Shown here one piece after another: positions 23,267 through 34,847 of a stretch of DNA of 64,000 nt (positions within the stretch are counted from its first letter, which is position 1; each line of letters opens with the position of its first letter). The position numbers were made by a program, and so were the translations under genes. Under the pieces are notes generated by a model. It did not search any database, was not told where the DNA came from, and saw only the letters and a list, made by a program, of their open reading frames with translations. Source of the stretch: Trissonchulus latispiculum (taxonomy: Eukaryota > Nematoda > Enoplea > Enoplida > Ironidae). Location of the stretch: the NCBI GenBank assembly GCA_030248195.1, contig JASAND010021057.1:23614-87613 (forward strand), given 5' to 3'.

Positions 23267-24279
23267 TTAAGGTGTTGGTTCGGGTATTTGCAGCAAATTT
23301 TGAAAGAATGTAATTTGCTCAATGTTTGGTGTTCAACGATTATTTTTATATCATTTCAAAGCTTAGAATGTGCTTGTTACAACTAGGTACAGTATAACTG
23401 TCTCATTTCAACTCTTCAGCTTGAACAACATGAATTTGAACAACAACTTGCAATAACATGAAAACAATTTTTGAACATGGATTTCTCGAAGTGTGGGAGA
23501 GCTAACGAAAAGCGACCAGTTCAGGCTTCAAAAGAAACGTCTTCCCGAGGGCTAGTTTTTCTGAAATTGTTTAACGACTAAACAAGCTCAAGATTTTGAG
23601 AAAAACGTAAATTTTGTTCGATTTTCGTCAAAATTTTCAAGTTTGGACGCTTATTTCTCTCGATTTGAAAGATAAAACGCAAAACCATGAAAAATAGCCC
23701 TCGGCAATTGTCTAAAAATACGTGTGTAAAGCCATTTTTTAACTGATTGCATGAGTTGAGAGAAATCCGTGTTCAAAACAATCTACATAGCTGAGATTTT
23801 CAAAATTTCACATTTTCGCTGCTGTGCGAAGGCTGAGAAGCTGCGGCGAGCTCTCCGACGGACATGGCATGTCCTTTAGGACAACAAATATGGACAATAC
23901 TTGACCGACGGACTAACGCTGTTGAAGCAGTCGAAATCTTGCAATATTTGATTTTTCGAAAAATGGCCGGTTTTGGACCTCGAAAATGAATTTTCGCTGT
24001 TATCTCTTGAACCTTAAGGAATCGACGAATACTCTCAAGAGCAAAGTTGTAGGTCTTGGTGAGAGGATTCGAATAACTATAAGTTCATCTTTGTAGGGTA
24101 TCCACGGTGCAAGTTATAGCGGATTAAAGCTAATTTCTCCAAAACTCAAATTTTCAAGCCGCGATTTTTGTAAACTATTTTATAGGCTAAATAATGTAAT
24201 TGTAGCAAATTTGAACGAATTTCAATGACAATTGCGCTTTTAAAGCCCAAAAATACACGAACCCGAACCAGCACCTTAA
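23267..24279. mobile_element. TTAA-flanked non-autonomous DNA transposon
   Basis: TTAA at 23267-23270 and 24276-24279 brackets a 1005-bp element with inverted ends GGTG(T/C)TGGTTCGGGT. A TTAA target with ends starting GG is characteristic of Kolobok-type and related elements; piggyBac ends usually start CC(C/T), so I favour Kolobok-like, as inference. No transposase frame. The interior is AT-rich with many AAAATTTTC-type words. Confidence 0.75.
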
Positions 24280-25686
24280 GGGGTGGGGAGCGCGAAATTG
24301 ACTAAATGTTGAATGTTGGAAAAGCTAGCTAATCTTTCGCCACAATTGTACTAAGTTCATACATGGGCAATGAACTTTGCTCTAGCCTGCGCAGACTTCG
24401 AGTTCACTGCGCGGGGGTGGGGTCAAATTTTTAATTTTGCAACAAATTTATATATATTTGCAACATGGCAGAATTATAGGTAGCAGTGTGCTATTTCAAG
24501 AAAAATTAAAGTACACAAATTTTAGTTGTTTTCACGCACTTGCGTGCAGATGCAATCATACAACTTTAACAGTAAGAAATGCGTTCAGCTAAAGGCACAA
24601 ATGGTAAAGAAAGAAGACTTGTGACCAGTCATTTAGTTTGTTTGCATATGCAATTTACATTTTCAAACAAAAGTACAAAACCCGAAACTGAAAATATCCA
24701 GCTATGTAATACGTAGTGAGTTGAAATGAAAAGTGATATTTGAAAATGGTCAACGTTTATAAAGTTTGTCACAGATTTTGTCCAATTTAATACTTATTAA
24801 TTAGTGGACTATTGTCATGTAATTGATAAATTTCAGATGAAAATAGTTTACAGTCCAACAGATGTCTCATTTCTGGGTAGTTTCTAATTTCTCTTATTAT
24901 GTAGCAATTCCCAAATGAATTATCAAAATTTAAAGACATTTATTTTGTACCAAAGCCTTAATTTAGATAACTAAATTTGCCTGAAAGCTCTGAAGAGATC
25001 TTCAAATTATTTCTGCTGAAAAGAGCACATTCATTAATTATTATATTTTGATTACATTTAGTTACCTTTCACTCATTTAATATTAGCTAAAAGCTTCTCT
25101 TAAATTTTGTCTTTGAACTAATGGAAATTGGTGTTAAAAGTTTAAATCCCTAAATTGCCTACGTAAATTAAATAATTGAGCCGAAAACCTAAATTGAATT
25201 TTAACTATAAAACTCAACATTCCAAATTTATTTTATGATTTAGTTGAAGCTTTTACCAGATTTAATAAATTATTCACCTTTTCATAAAATTAACACAAAC
25301 TAATTCTCTTCTTTTTCTTTCAATCGCCCCCTCTAGCCTGCACTTCCTTCGAGATAAATAAATGCGTGCTCTTTTAGCTGTAAGCCAATTTCCAATTAAG
25401 CCTAGTGTTTCGATAAGATAGTTACGGTAATTCCATTAACAAAGGCTTAGTAGTTTCTCTCTTTTGCTCCATTACCGATGACAGTCTAAGGGCCGAGTAC
25501 TTAAATGGGGTTAATTTTATTTCAACAAATTTTCCGACACTAAGTCAGTCTTTAGAGCCGACCTTTCAAGTGTAATTGTTGCCCTGAAATAGGAGGAGCT
25601 GTGAGGGAGTACGGTAGTACTGTCTTTGAGTCTACAATTCTCACTTGAATCATCACTGAAACAGGTTTCTCTTCAAAATTCAAGTC
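24280..25686. other. Upstream region of Rx, AT-rich
   Basis: Contains the 5' flank and any 5' UTR of Rx. No TATA box or other core promoter element could be assigned with confidence. TCAAGTG and TAATTG words near 25566-25580 are homeodomain-like sites but too short to be evidence of function. Confidence 0.4.
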
Positions 25687-25777
25687 ATGGAAACTGCTAT
25701 GTTTGCTAGCACTGAGGACGCACAAACTTCTCCAAGAATCCATTCCATTAATGACATTCTTGCCGAGTCCAATGAAG
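25687..25777 (+). CDS. Rx: Rx exon 1 (octapeptide)
   Basis: ATG at 25687 opens 30 codons plus one base; donor GTATGC at 25778. The split codon G|CT gives Ala with exon 2. The octapeptide HSINDILAE is encoded at about residues 19-27. No in-frame upstream ATG extends it sensibly. Confidence 0.85.
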
Positions 25778-28700
25778 GTATGCTTTATTATTGCATTTTG
25801 TATATTCTCATCGCTTTATTTCACACTTTTATTTTCAAGGAACCTGACCTATTCTTCTGTATGATTCCTTCCAATAAAATCATTTTTGATCAGTTGGCAC
25901 AACAGGGACTGTCTCATATTAATTTTACAGTCACTTAACACTGGAAATCAATAAGTTACCTTTTAGGATCCTGTCATCAGAGCTTGTACGGAGTTGTCAA
26001 TTAAAAATCGGTTAAGGCGTGAATGGGTCACACTTTAAAAATTAGGTTCCTAAAAATTTCCACATTTGTCTAGGTAATATATTCTTTAGCCCAGTTTACG
26101 CTGCACAAGGTTTACTTTAAGGTTTAAAGATAAACTAATTTGATTGAATCGGATCTGAAACTTATAAACCTAAAATAAATTATATATAATATTTATATTG
26201 ATCTTACGTAAGGTAATACTGGTTAAGGTTGCTGTAATGTTTGAGGTTTGAAAATTTTGGTGAGGGTTCGACACCGTTTAGACTCCATGTGAAGCCTTTT
26301 AGGTGTTTCTCTCACACAAATTCTTGACCGCAAACAGCCAAGAGGCGGGGAGAAGAAGACTACTGATATAAAACATAGTCCCCAAACCAAGCCGGCGCAC
26401 AATTAGGGTACCCTACAGTTATGGCAGTCTTGCCCAGGTCAACCAGGTTTGTTCCCTTCAAAGGAAGTTGATCCCCGCATAGGTTGACTGAAATCAAGAA
26501 GTGCTCACTTGGAAGGCAATTGGTATAAAACCACTGGCTGCAGAATTGGGAAATTAGTCTCAAATAGAATAAAAAAATGTCCGCAGCTGTCAAGAGTTTT
26601 GTTAAGAAAGCATGTGTTTGAGAAATTAGGAAATTTTAATTTTTGTATTATGCTTGATTGAGGTACAGGCCGTCAATCAACTACTACAATATTGTCATAG
26701 ACTATTAACATTAACTGCAGCCGAAACTTAGCAACGAGCCTCTACCGGTCAGCGAAATATGAAACTTAACTTAGCCAAAAACAATTTTAAATCAGGCTTC
26801 ATGCATTGCAGTCATGATTTCGTCTACAGTTCCTTGATTGTTCCTTGTTGTTGTTCTGGTGATTCCAGTCTCACCTTCGTGCTATAAAAGTCTTGACTGA
26901 AAAAGAGAGAAAGAGCAATCGACGAAATTTTCAATTAAAAAGTGAATGTGAAGTATAAATGGGTCCTAAATCACAGTTTTAAAGGATTCTAATCACCCTT
27001 TCAAAAAATTAAGTAGATTTATGTAATTAATTGGAGCAAATTCAAGAGATAATGTTTTATCCTAAAGCGTAAAAATTATATGCAACATAAGTGTGATGAA
27101 TTTGAGTCGTGAAAATTTCAAAAGCAAAATGCCTTATTTTAAACGTGAGCAGAATTTTAAAAAATCGTTAAAAAATCTTGAACGAAAAACGAACGCAGCA
27201 ACACGAAAATTCTAAACTTATCTCTAGATGAGAAGCCGTTCTTCACCACGTAGCTGATCAGATTTCCAGGTTAATGTTTAATTTAATTAATTTAATTAAT
27301 TAGGGAAATTTATTGCTATACCAATTTATTTATTGTTAAGCCTTTATACATTCTATGCAAACGGCTAAATGGATATTTTACGTACAGTGTATTCTGTATA
27401 ACAGAATAAGTTTAGCTAATTTATGGACTTAAAAAAGTTTGAAATTTGCGATTTGGAATGGAATCATTTGATATAATTAATTATGATATATTCAGACATT
27501 CGTTAAACCTTTTCGCAAACTGCTTAAACGTTAAGCCTTAAACCCTGAACCTTAAACCTTAATAAAGCGAAAACCGAAACCTTAAAGGCAGGCAAGACAT
27601 GCTCTTTGACTTTTGAACCAGTTTCCTAGCAGGTCCCTTTCTTGCCAAGCAAGCTGTTAAATTTTGAGTCGCGTCGCGACATGTCGCATTGTCGCCCATC
27701 TTTTCCTATGCGCGTCATTTCTTAAGGCGGTCATCTTTTTGAACACTTATTGTTTGCAAAATTTTCTGATAGAGTAGAAGTCTGTTATATTCTCCAAAAT
27801 AACTTATTTTAGCATTTTACAAACCCGCTGCGAAAACCTGGGGCGGCAGCTCCTTTTTATTTCTTTTTGTTTGAAAGATTTCGTTGAGTATATTTTTGCT
27901 TTGGAAGCACCCTACAATTTTTCTGCCATGAGTTAGAATCAATTGTCAAGTTTCGCATCAGCACAGATTGTTGTCACTGAAATTTTAGAATATTTTGCGA
28001 GCAAAACTAAAGATAATGCTGCAGCTACAATACCTGTCCCCACTAGATTTTGAACAAACTATTATTGGCTCATATTACAAGCATTCGATGTTCAAGTGAA
28101 TTGTTGATATTTAAAATGGGGGATAGATAAATGTTTCTCCTTGCCTTCTGTGGATGGTAAACGTCGGCACCACACTGAACCCTTTTCGCTCGGTAAATTC
28201 TTCGTCGTCTGCAGGCCCCGCTCGGTGAAGCCCCCCTCTGTTAGATAATATCTGTTTGTCGTATTAATACTTATTCACTGGCCTTTAGACAAGTTATTCC
28301 TTCAGAATAATCCAGCAGTGTCACCTGACTGGATACAACCAATTGAGATTAAACCAGTGCAGTAGCTAGTAGCGTTTCAGCCACAAAAAGCAAACTAGTT
28401 TAACATTTCATAAGATAGCAGACAAAATAGGGATAAATGCTAAAGGAACTTGGTCGAAACCAGACCCGCCAACAACGGGTAAGAATTAAAACTGAAATAA
28501 AATGTTCTTAGTGGCCTACCGTATGGATAAAAAATTGCGACGGTGGAGGCAGTCAATTAGAATATCTTTCTGGATTTTTTACAGATTACACTGGCAGTTA
28601 GTTTGACCTGAAACTGGGTCTTGATTTGACCTGAAACGTTTTTTATAAGTTATCGTCCTACTATTAGGTACCACTGTAACCGGCTGTTTTTTGCAAAGTC

Positions 28701-31700
28701 AGATATACATTGTCAGAGCCAGAGGACACTCAGTGTTTAGGAACGAAACGAGGACTACATCCACAATATTACCAGTCAACTAGAAGCTAATAACGAACAC
28801 CAAAACTAACTATTAGAGTATGCTAATTTCAACCTTCGGAAGTGAACACTTGACTTTCTGAGATGCCATCTAACAACAAGATGGTTGAGCCTTTTATTTT
28901 TCTACACTTATTGTTCAGTTTTTACTGATTAGACAAAGCCTGTGTAATGTTTCGTATGTTGTTTTATACCTTTTAGCTTTTTCTGAAAGCGATGCTAAAC
29001 CTGCATCTAAAGTAGTCAAGAAAAGACATCAGCTTGGAAACTCTGCTGAAAAATTGGAAAAGTCTAGTTCCAACTGTCACAATGGGAACAAGAAGAAACA
29101 TCGTCGAAATCGAACAACTTTCACCACATTTCAACTTCACGAACTGGAAAGAGCATTCGAGAAATCGCACTATCCTGATGTGTACGCAAGAGAAGCTCTG
29201 GCCACCAAAATTAACCTGCCGGAGGTTCGAGTTCAGGTATGTTTTATACTTATATATTGTTGCAGATCTTGGAACTATGTATATAAAACCAAATAATCTT
29301 AATTTCTCTTTAAGAGCACTTCAGGTAGAGCTGAGTACATACTGTGTGCCTAATGACGAAGAGAATGCAAAATCATTTGAAATCTCAGTATTTTAATAAT
29401 TTATTCCACTTTTATTTCTGCTATTGCACACAGAATGTGGAATTGTGACGTGGATTGGATCGACTAACTTCTTCTCTGCAGATCCTATCTAATCCACATG
29501 AGTGCGGAAAACGAACAGTAAAGCATCACACTCTTGGTGATTGTGTCTTTATGTGCTCTTTATATGAAAGGTTGACCACTTGATCCGTAAATGAGTAGCC
29601 AGTTCAGTGAACTGATCCGTTTTCGTTATCTAAAGCCAGAAACAGACACTCCCTGGACTGACACACCTGACTTGAAGCACGACAATTAACCTACTTAGCA
29701 GGGATGAGCGTTTTATGTGTGTGTTCCATTTCAGACTACATGCAACCCATTTTCTTACTTCCTTCTTCCGAAAACAACTGATTGAAAATTTTCAACTTTT
29801 ATTTTCGTATTTTACCGTATCTTTTCTGCAGCTCTAATCCAATTATGTCACTATCTCAGTTAAAAGTTTTGGAGCAATCACTTTGTCTAAATTTCTGTCA
29901 AAATGCTGTCAAGCCTACACAATCAGATAGGTCACAGATTATTCGATTAGGAACCCATTAGACAATTTCACTCAAACGGTGGTACCAAACTAACATTTTG
30001 AATGGACTTCGACAAACTTGCATACCTCACTCTAATCAAACTTTAATTCTTTTAACTCCTAGAAGATGTTTTAAACTTAAAAATTGTTGTAAAGTTGTTT
30101 CACCCTGTTTGACAATTACCACTAATTTCTTGCTCAGGCTAATCTCTACACTAATCTATAGAATGGATTCTGACATCTCTAGAGGACATTAAAACTTGTA
30201 CAAAGCGTTACTGAGTTGATAAAAACTAGGCTAAAATTGCACATTTTAATGCAAAGATGTAACTTTGAGACAGGACAACTATAGTTGAGCTAATTCATGT
30301 ACAGCAAATTTATATTATAAAATGTGACTTTAAAAGTTAAAGTTAACTGAAACATTTATGTCATCTCAAACTAAATTTCTCAAAAAAGCCTAGAGTCTGC
30401 ATAATAAGTTCAATTCTCCTGACTGCACTCAATTCATTCGATTGAATGTATACGAGGGAATCGAACGTATAATGAAAAGAAAATACCAATGATACAATAA
30501 ATAGATGACTTCAGCCGGATTTGAACTGATCGTGTCACATTTCAAAAGTGTTGTTTCAGTAGACGATTTTAGTTTCAGTTTCAGTTTCAACAATCGTTGG
30601 ACGAAAACAGTAATCAGTTTGCAGATTAAGTTTCAGTCGGGAACAAAACATAATTTCAGTTTCAGTTTTAGTTTCAGGAGGAGTTTCAGTTTCAGTTTCA
30701 GTTCATACAAAAATATGCAGTTTCTAGCCGTCAGAAATAACATGAATTTATTTATAAATTTATGATTGCTTAGACATTCACTGTAGAATATTAATAAAAT
30801 AGTGACTTAAGAAACCTTCAATATTGATGTTTTGAGAAAAGACTGAAACAAAATTCAGTTCGATTTTCAGGTCTTTACTAGATTCAGTTTAAGTTTCAGT
30901 CGGCGGCCTAAATAATTTCAGTATCAGTATCAGGTCTTCTCCCAAAATAGTTTCAGTTTAAGTTTCAGTTTCCGTGCCTGAAACTGAAACCTGACCTGAA
31001 CCTAGTTCCAATTACAGTTTCAGTGACTGAAACATTAGCTACATTTAAACACTAATGCAAGGATCTTATGGTCTTGTCTTGGTTACCACCGCATTACAGT
31101 TCAAATTTCTTAAAACTAGACCAATTAAGTTAAAATTTGCTGTGGGTATATGTTTTCAAACACATTAAGTTCAAATGTTGTAAAAGTTTTCAATTTCGCG
31201 AAATTTAGTTATTTTCGATTAGGAAGGGGATACCAGTTGAAACCGAAAATTATTATTGTCGATTTTGCTGAAAAGTTGTTCATAGGAGTTTTCTGGGTCG
31301 CATACATAACACCAACCCCAAGTCCGTTTTTCAATTCAGATTTTCGTTAGCTCAGTATAAACATGCATCTTAAGCTTACACCTTCAGCTTATTGTATGTA
31401 TTAAACGAAAAGTTTTAATCGAAAAACTGACTTAAGATTTGTGTTCTGCTACCTAGAAAACAACTAATACGCAACGTTTAAGCAAATCAAAGGCCTAACA
31501 TTTTTCGGTACCACTTGTTCAGCAGGGTTCAGCTCAGGCGAAACAGGGAAATAATTTAATTGATTTTTATATACACTCCATTCGTTCTTGATTAATTTTT
31601 TAGTCCTTAAAATTCGTTTCCAAATATCTAGTTCTCATATTATTTTTTATTGCAACTGTTGAAATTACAGTAACTACATATGGATGGATTGTAAATTTTA

Positions 31701-34678
31701 GGTTCATAGTAGGAAATTTGTGCAGATGGTAAGTCTAAAGGTTAGGTTTCTGATGGTGTCTGTTTACAGCCATCGGCAAAAGTATTCAATAGTTACTGTT
31801 GGTTTTCTGCTAAAATATTAATTTTTAATTTAACGTCAAAATCCTATTAAACGGCGCCGACTCCACTAATCCGAAAAACAGCTAATTATCATTCCTGAAA
31901 TAGAAAATTTTGTATACAAATCATTATTAAATTATATTTCAGAAATTGAATAGGAGTACAGATGATGTTAAGATTGTGTTGAAATTGAGAATAAAAGAAG
32001 TCCTTGTCTGTATTTAAAATTGGTTGCTGGAAGCAATTTTTCTGTAACAATTTTTCTCTTAAAAGAGCACGCGAAAGGAGCCATCTTTTGGCTTTAGACT
32101 AACCGCCTTAAAATTATGAGTTTCAGGCACCCTCGTGTATGGTGAGGTTCCACTATACAGAATGTAGGTAGGTAGGTAGGTACAGTACCTACCTACAATA
32201 AAACTTAGAAGTTGTGGTTTAGGATATCTTCGGTTTTGGACGTAAGATGTCACTTCCTTCCTATCGCAAAACAAAACTGTAGCACAAAACGCTCAACGCA
32301 AAACTGTAGAATCAGGCGTTCTTCAGAATTCCTGAACATTTCAGGAAAACTGTAGAATTTTGGTGAACTTTATTTATTATACAAATTTTCGGAAATTGTT
32401 ATCTGACGAAATGCTCATAAGTCAGTCAGTACTAAAGAATTTACAATCTAAGGATAGAATTTCATATAATTGCAGCTATTCGCAACGAGTAACACTCCTT
32501 CTCCAGTCTCTTGCAATCTTTTGATTGATGGTTGCTTCTTCGGAGAATGCGTTACTACAAAAAAATTTTGAAGATATTTTCTGTGAAGCTTCAGTAAATC
32601 TTCTATGATCGACAGAGCAAAAGCCCTTTATTTCTTTTAAATTGTATTAGTTTTATCAATGAAATACTTATGTAATATTGCAAAACATTTTCACTCAAAT
32701 CGCCACGAAAATTTCAATTCAGACATAGCAGCAAGCAAGGTCTCTACAGTAAACCCCTGGTGAGATGTAAACAAGTGGCATATACTTGTTTGATAAGTGT
32801 AAAGAATTTCTTGTTAATCAGTTAAATGATGCTTGAAAATAATGAGTTTTACAATAATTTTAATGTTGCACTAAAGATTTTTATGGGAATCTAATTTTGA
32901 CAGAAATTTGATAAGAAAATCAGACAATAAAAGACGGCAATCGTTTAAACCTAAATGGACTAGTTAAATTTAGTCGCAGTTCAAAACGGCGCATGAGAAT
33001 ACAAAATCTAGCATGAGAATGCAAAATCTCACACGGCAAGGTTTATGTGAAATCCCAACTTGAGAAAATTCAAGAGATGAAGTTAATTTTTGAACAAATC
33101 CTTAGCAGCTAAATGGTATGCTCTTACTTATGAGAGGCAAAGACACTAAAGAATTCTAAGGCTAGGATTACAAATAATCTCAAAACGTTCAAAGTAATAC
33201 TTCAATAAAATAATTCAAAATTAGTATTAAGAAATTTCGCGTTTATACTAAGCATTAGTGATGGTCGCTGGATCTGTTCGGGCCACTTTTTGGACCGGAT
33301 CTCCGGGTCACCGGGTCACCACAAGAGCTTTGAACGCTCTTGATCCGGTTTTTTTAATTTACTACAAATTTTAGAAATTTGTGGCTTAAAACGAAAATCT
33401 TAGATCTAATTTTAAGATGGTGTTCATACATATAATTTACAATTGTATCTATATGAGATCAATGCAGTTGAGACACTTAAAACTGGTTGGGTTGCAACAA
33501 AATAAGTTTTTACATAGTTGAGTAAACTGTAGCCTTTCAAAACTTATTGCAAGCCTATGTCGAGGAAAGAGAAAAACTTCCATTTAGAAAATGTTTTAAC
33601 CGTTCTGATAAGAAGCTAAAGAAAATTATTTTCGTCAAAGTCAGGAGACATAAAAATATTTGAAACATTAATATAAACTGCCAAAGAACAGGCCGTAGAA
33701 GTCAAATTTAGAGAAAATGTGCCGTCATTGCGGACACAGAATTGTCCGCACCGCATGGGGCCGCAGGTACCCGCGGCGATCCGCGGTTAACTACGCCCGA
33801 AGCCAAATCTGCTGACCAGATGACTCGGTGGCCCGGTGCATTCGCTGGTGGGGTGGTTGTGGTTTGGTCGGTCAGCCTTTATCATACATATACCAAGATC
33901 TGATAAAAAGCAGCCTGCCAACTGTCACACTTTCAGCATTCATGAATGAAAGAAAGCTATGTACCACCGCCCGAGCTCTCAAAAATCAGACACCTGGTAG
34001 AGATAGAGCCCGCGGTCTTTTGCTGAAAATGCAGGTGCTTTACCAAACTGATACGCAGCCGCCTGAGTAAACTGATCTGAAACCCAGCCCAAAGTGCACA
34101 ACTTTCAATGTGCAAGTGCATCGTCAGCCTCATTAAAAATAAGGATGTTGTAGAATATACACTCTTGTTATCAGTTAACAACTGCTGTTTAGGTGTGGTT
34201 CCAAAATCGCCGGGCAAAATGGCGTCGTCAGGAGAAGATGGAAAGCAGCGCCTTGGCGGATCTTCCACCAGTCAGCCGCCCAGGTGGAATATTTACTACC
34301 TTTCCAACGACCAGTACAGCTGGCATGGGAGGACCCAATCCCTTTGAAATATGGAACTTCCTAGCTCCTCCGGTAACGGCCCAGCAAAATCCCAATGGAA
34401 TCCTAAACGCCCTGTTCACAATGCCGTCGCCAGTATCGGCTGGAATTGGAGGACCTTCCTACAAAGCCTGTGATCTGCTGGAAATGGGAGCCCCATATGG
34501 TTCAACAACCGTTCCCCGAGCCGGTCCTCCACTGGGCCAGTCGCCTCAACAATCAGGGGGTGGTGGCATCTTTCAATTAACACCCGCCGCATATAACTTT
34601 TTTGGTCCGACTTCATACAATTTTCCATTGGAAACATCTGTGAGCCCTGAAAATGTAAAATCAGAAGAAGCTGCCTAA
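25687..34678 (+). CDS. Rx: Retinal homeobox (Rx/rax) paired-like transcription factor
   Basis: Three exons (25687-25777, 28977-29236, 34193-34678) join to 278 codons. Rx proteins are nuclear DNA-binding factors that specify eye field and anterior neural cells. Exon 1 holds the octapeptide HSINDILAE near the N-terminus (family form HSIEAILG). Exon 2 and the start of exon 3 encode the homeodomain, with [18 protein letters not shown], then LPEVRVQ, then [15 protein letters not shown]; residue 50 is Q, as in paired-like Q50 factors. The intron between homeodomain codons 46 and 47 is the classical position for this class. [12 protein letters not shown] stretch resembles the proline-tryptophan motif after the Rx homeodomain. 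The C-terminal OAR tail motif is not visible. Confidence 0.93.
25778..28976 (+). other. Rx intron 1 (3.2 kb)
   Basis: GTATGC to TTTTAG. AT-rich; includes a GTCGCGAC-type palindromic patch near 27668 and a degenerate AAACCTTA repeat near 27530-27585. No clear transposon ends were found and no second gene is seen. Confidence 0.7.
28977..29236 (+). CDS. Rx: Rx exon 2 (linker and homeodomain residues 1-46)
   Basis: 260 bases from acceptor TTTTAG to donor GTATGT. It begins with the second and third bases of the split codon and ends after the CAG for Gln of LPEVRVQ. The linker is Lys/Ser rich (KVVKKR, LEKSSSN); the homeodomain N-terminal arm is [11 protein letters not shown]. The [19 protein letters not shown] stretch forms the helix 2 region. 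Confidence 0.95.
30555..31040 (+). repeat. Degenerate TTTCAG hexamer region
   Basis: Multiple runs of (TTTCAG)2-4 separated by unique bases; the right end carries GTTTCAG-TGA-CTGAAAC, a short hairpin, and the last part reads in inverted sense (CTGAAACTGAAAC). The layout suggests a hAT-like foldback element with TGTTTCAGT ends (about 30551 and 31033), but no target duplication was found. Confidence 0.5.
31090..31450 (+). repeat. Dispersed repeat, copy 2
   Basis: Shares ordered words with 37050-37420 over more than 300 bp (for example AGTTAAAATTTG / GCTAAAATTTG, GGTATATG/GGTATGTA, TTTTGCTGAA, CGATTCAGATTTTCGTTAGCTC). No coding capacity. Confidence 0.65.
32164..32197. repeat. TAGG tetranucleotide repeat ending in a hairpin
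   Basis: Four TAGG units run into a perfect 11-bp inverted repeat, GTAGGTAGGTA (32172-32182) and TACCTACCTAC (32186-32196), loop CAG. Confidence 0.85.
33258..33350. repeat. Truncated hAT-like terminus with stacked hairpins
   Basis: Starts like a hAT end (TAGTGATGG) and continues into ACCGGATC ... GATCCGGT arms enclosing GGGTCACC repeats and an AAGAGC/GCTCTT stem. The opposite end was not found, so it is probably a fragment of an element related in style to 38908-39988. Confidence 0.4.
33721..33800. repeat. GC-rich hairpin patch before Rx exon 3
   Basis: TGCGGACA / TGTCCGCA arms at 33729-33750 and paired CCGCGG words near 33773-33786. It may be the other end of a decayed element. Confidence 0.5.
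34193..34678 (+). CDS. Rx: Rx exon 3 (homeodomain end and C-terminal region)
   Basis: From acceptor TGTTTAG to TAA 34676-34678, 161 codons. Begins [15 protein letters not shown], then Pro/Gly/Thr-rich sequence with [13 protein letters not shown] and [15 protein letters not shown], and ends [11 protein letters not shown]. The region is typical of a transactivation domain. No OAR-like SIASLR motif is present before the stop. Confidence 0.95.
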   Translation: MWFQNRRAKWRRQEKMESSALADLPPVSRPGGIFTTFPTTSTAGMGGPNPFEIWNFLAPPVTAQQNPNGILNALFTMPSPVSAGIGGPSYKACDLLEMGAPYGSTTVPRAGPPLGQSPQQSGGGGIFQLTPAAYNFFGPTSYNFPLETSVSPENVKSEEAA

Positions 34679-34847
34679 ATGGAGTATATAAATATAAATA
34701 GACTAAATTATCGCATGACTCCGTGTTTATGTAGTATATGTATATTAAGACAATATCATTAATAGTATTTATATGTTAACGCAGGTTTGGGTTGTGTATA
34801 TAGAACGATCTATTGTGTCCACGTCAAGTGTCAGCATCAAATTTGTA

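Larger units (their letters stand above)
29237..34192 (+). other. Rx intron 2 (5.0 kb)
   Basis: GTATGT to TGTTTAG. It holds the TTTCAG-rich region (30555-31040), dispersed repeat copy 2 (31090-31450), a TAGG-repeat hairpin (32164-32197), a direct repeat of about 20 bp near 32990-33031, and structured GC-rich patches at 33258-33350 and 33721-33800. Confidence 0.7.

Noticed and set aside
29237..29396. ORF extensions past the exon 2 donor of Rx
   Set aside because: Homeodomain similarity stops at the GTATGT donor and resumes at 34193.
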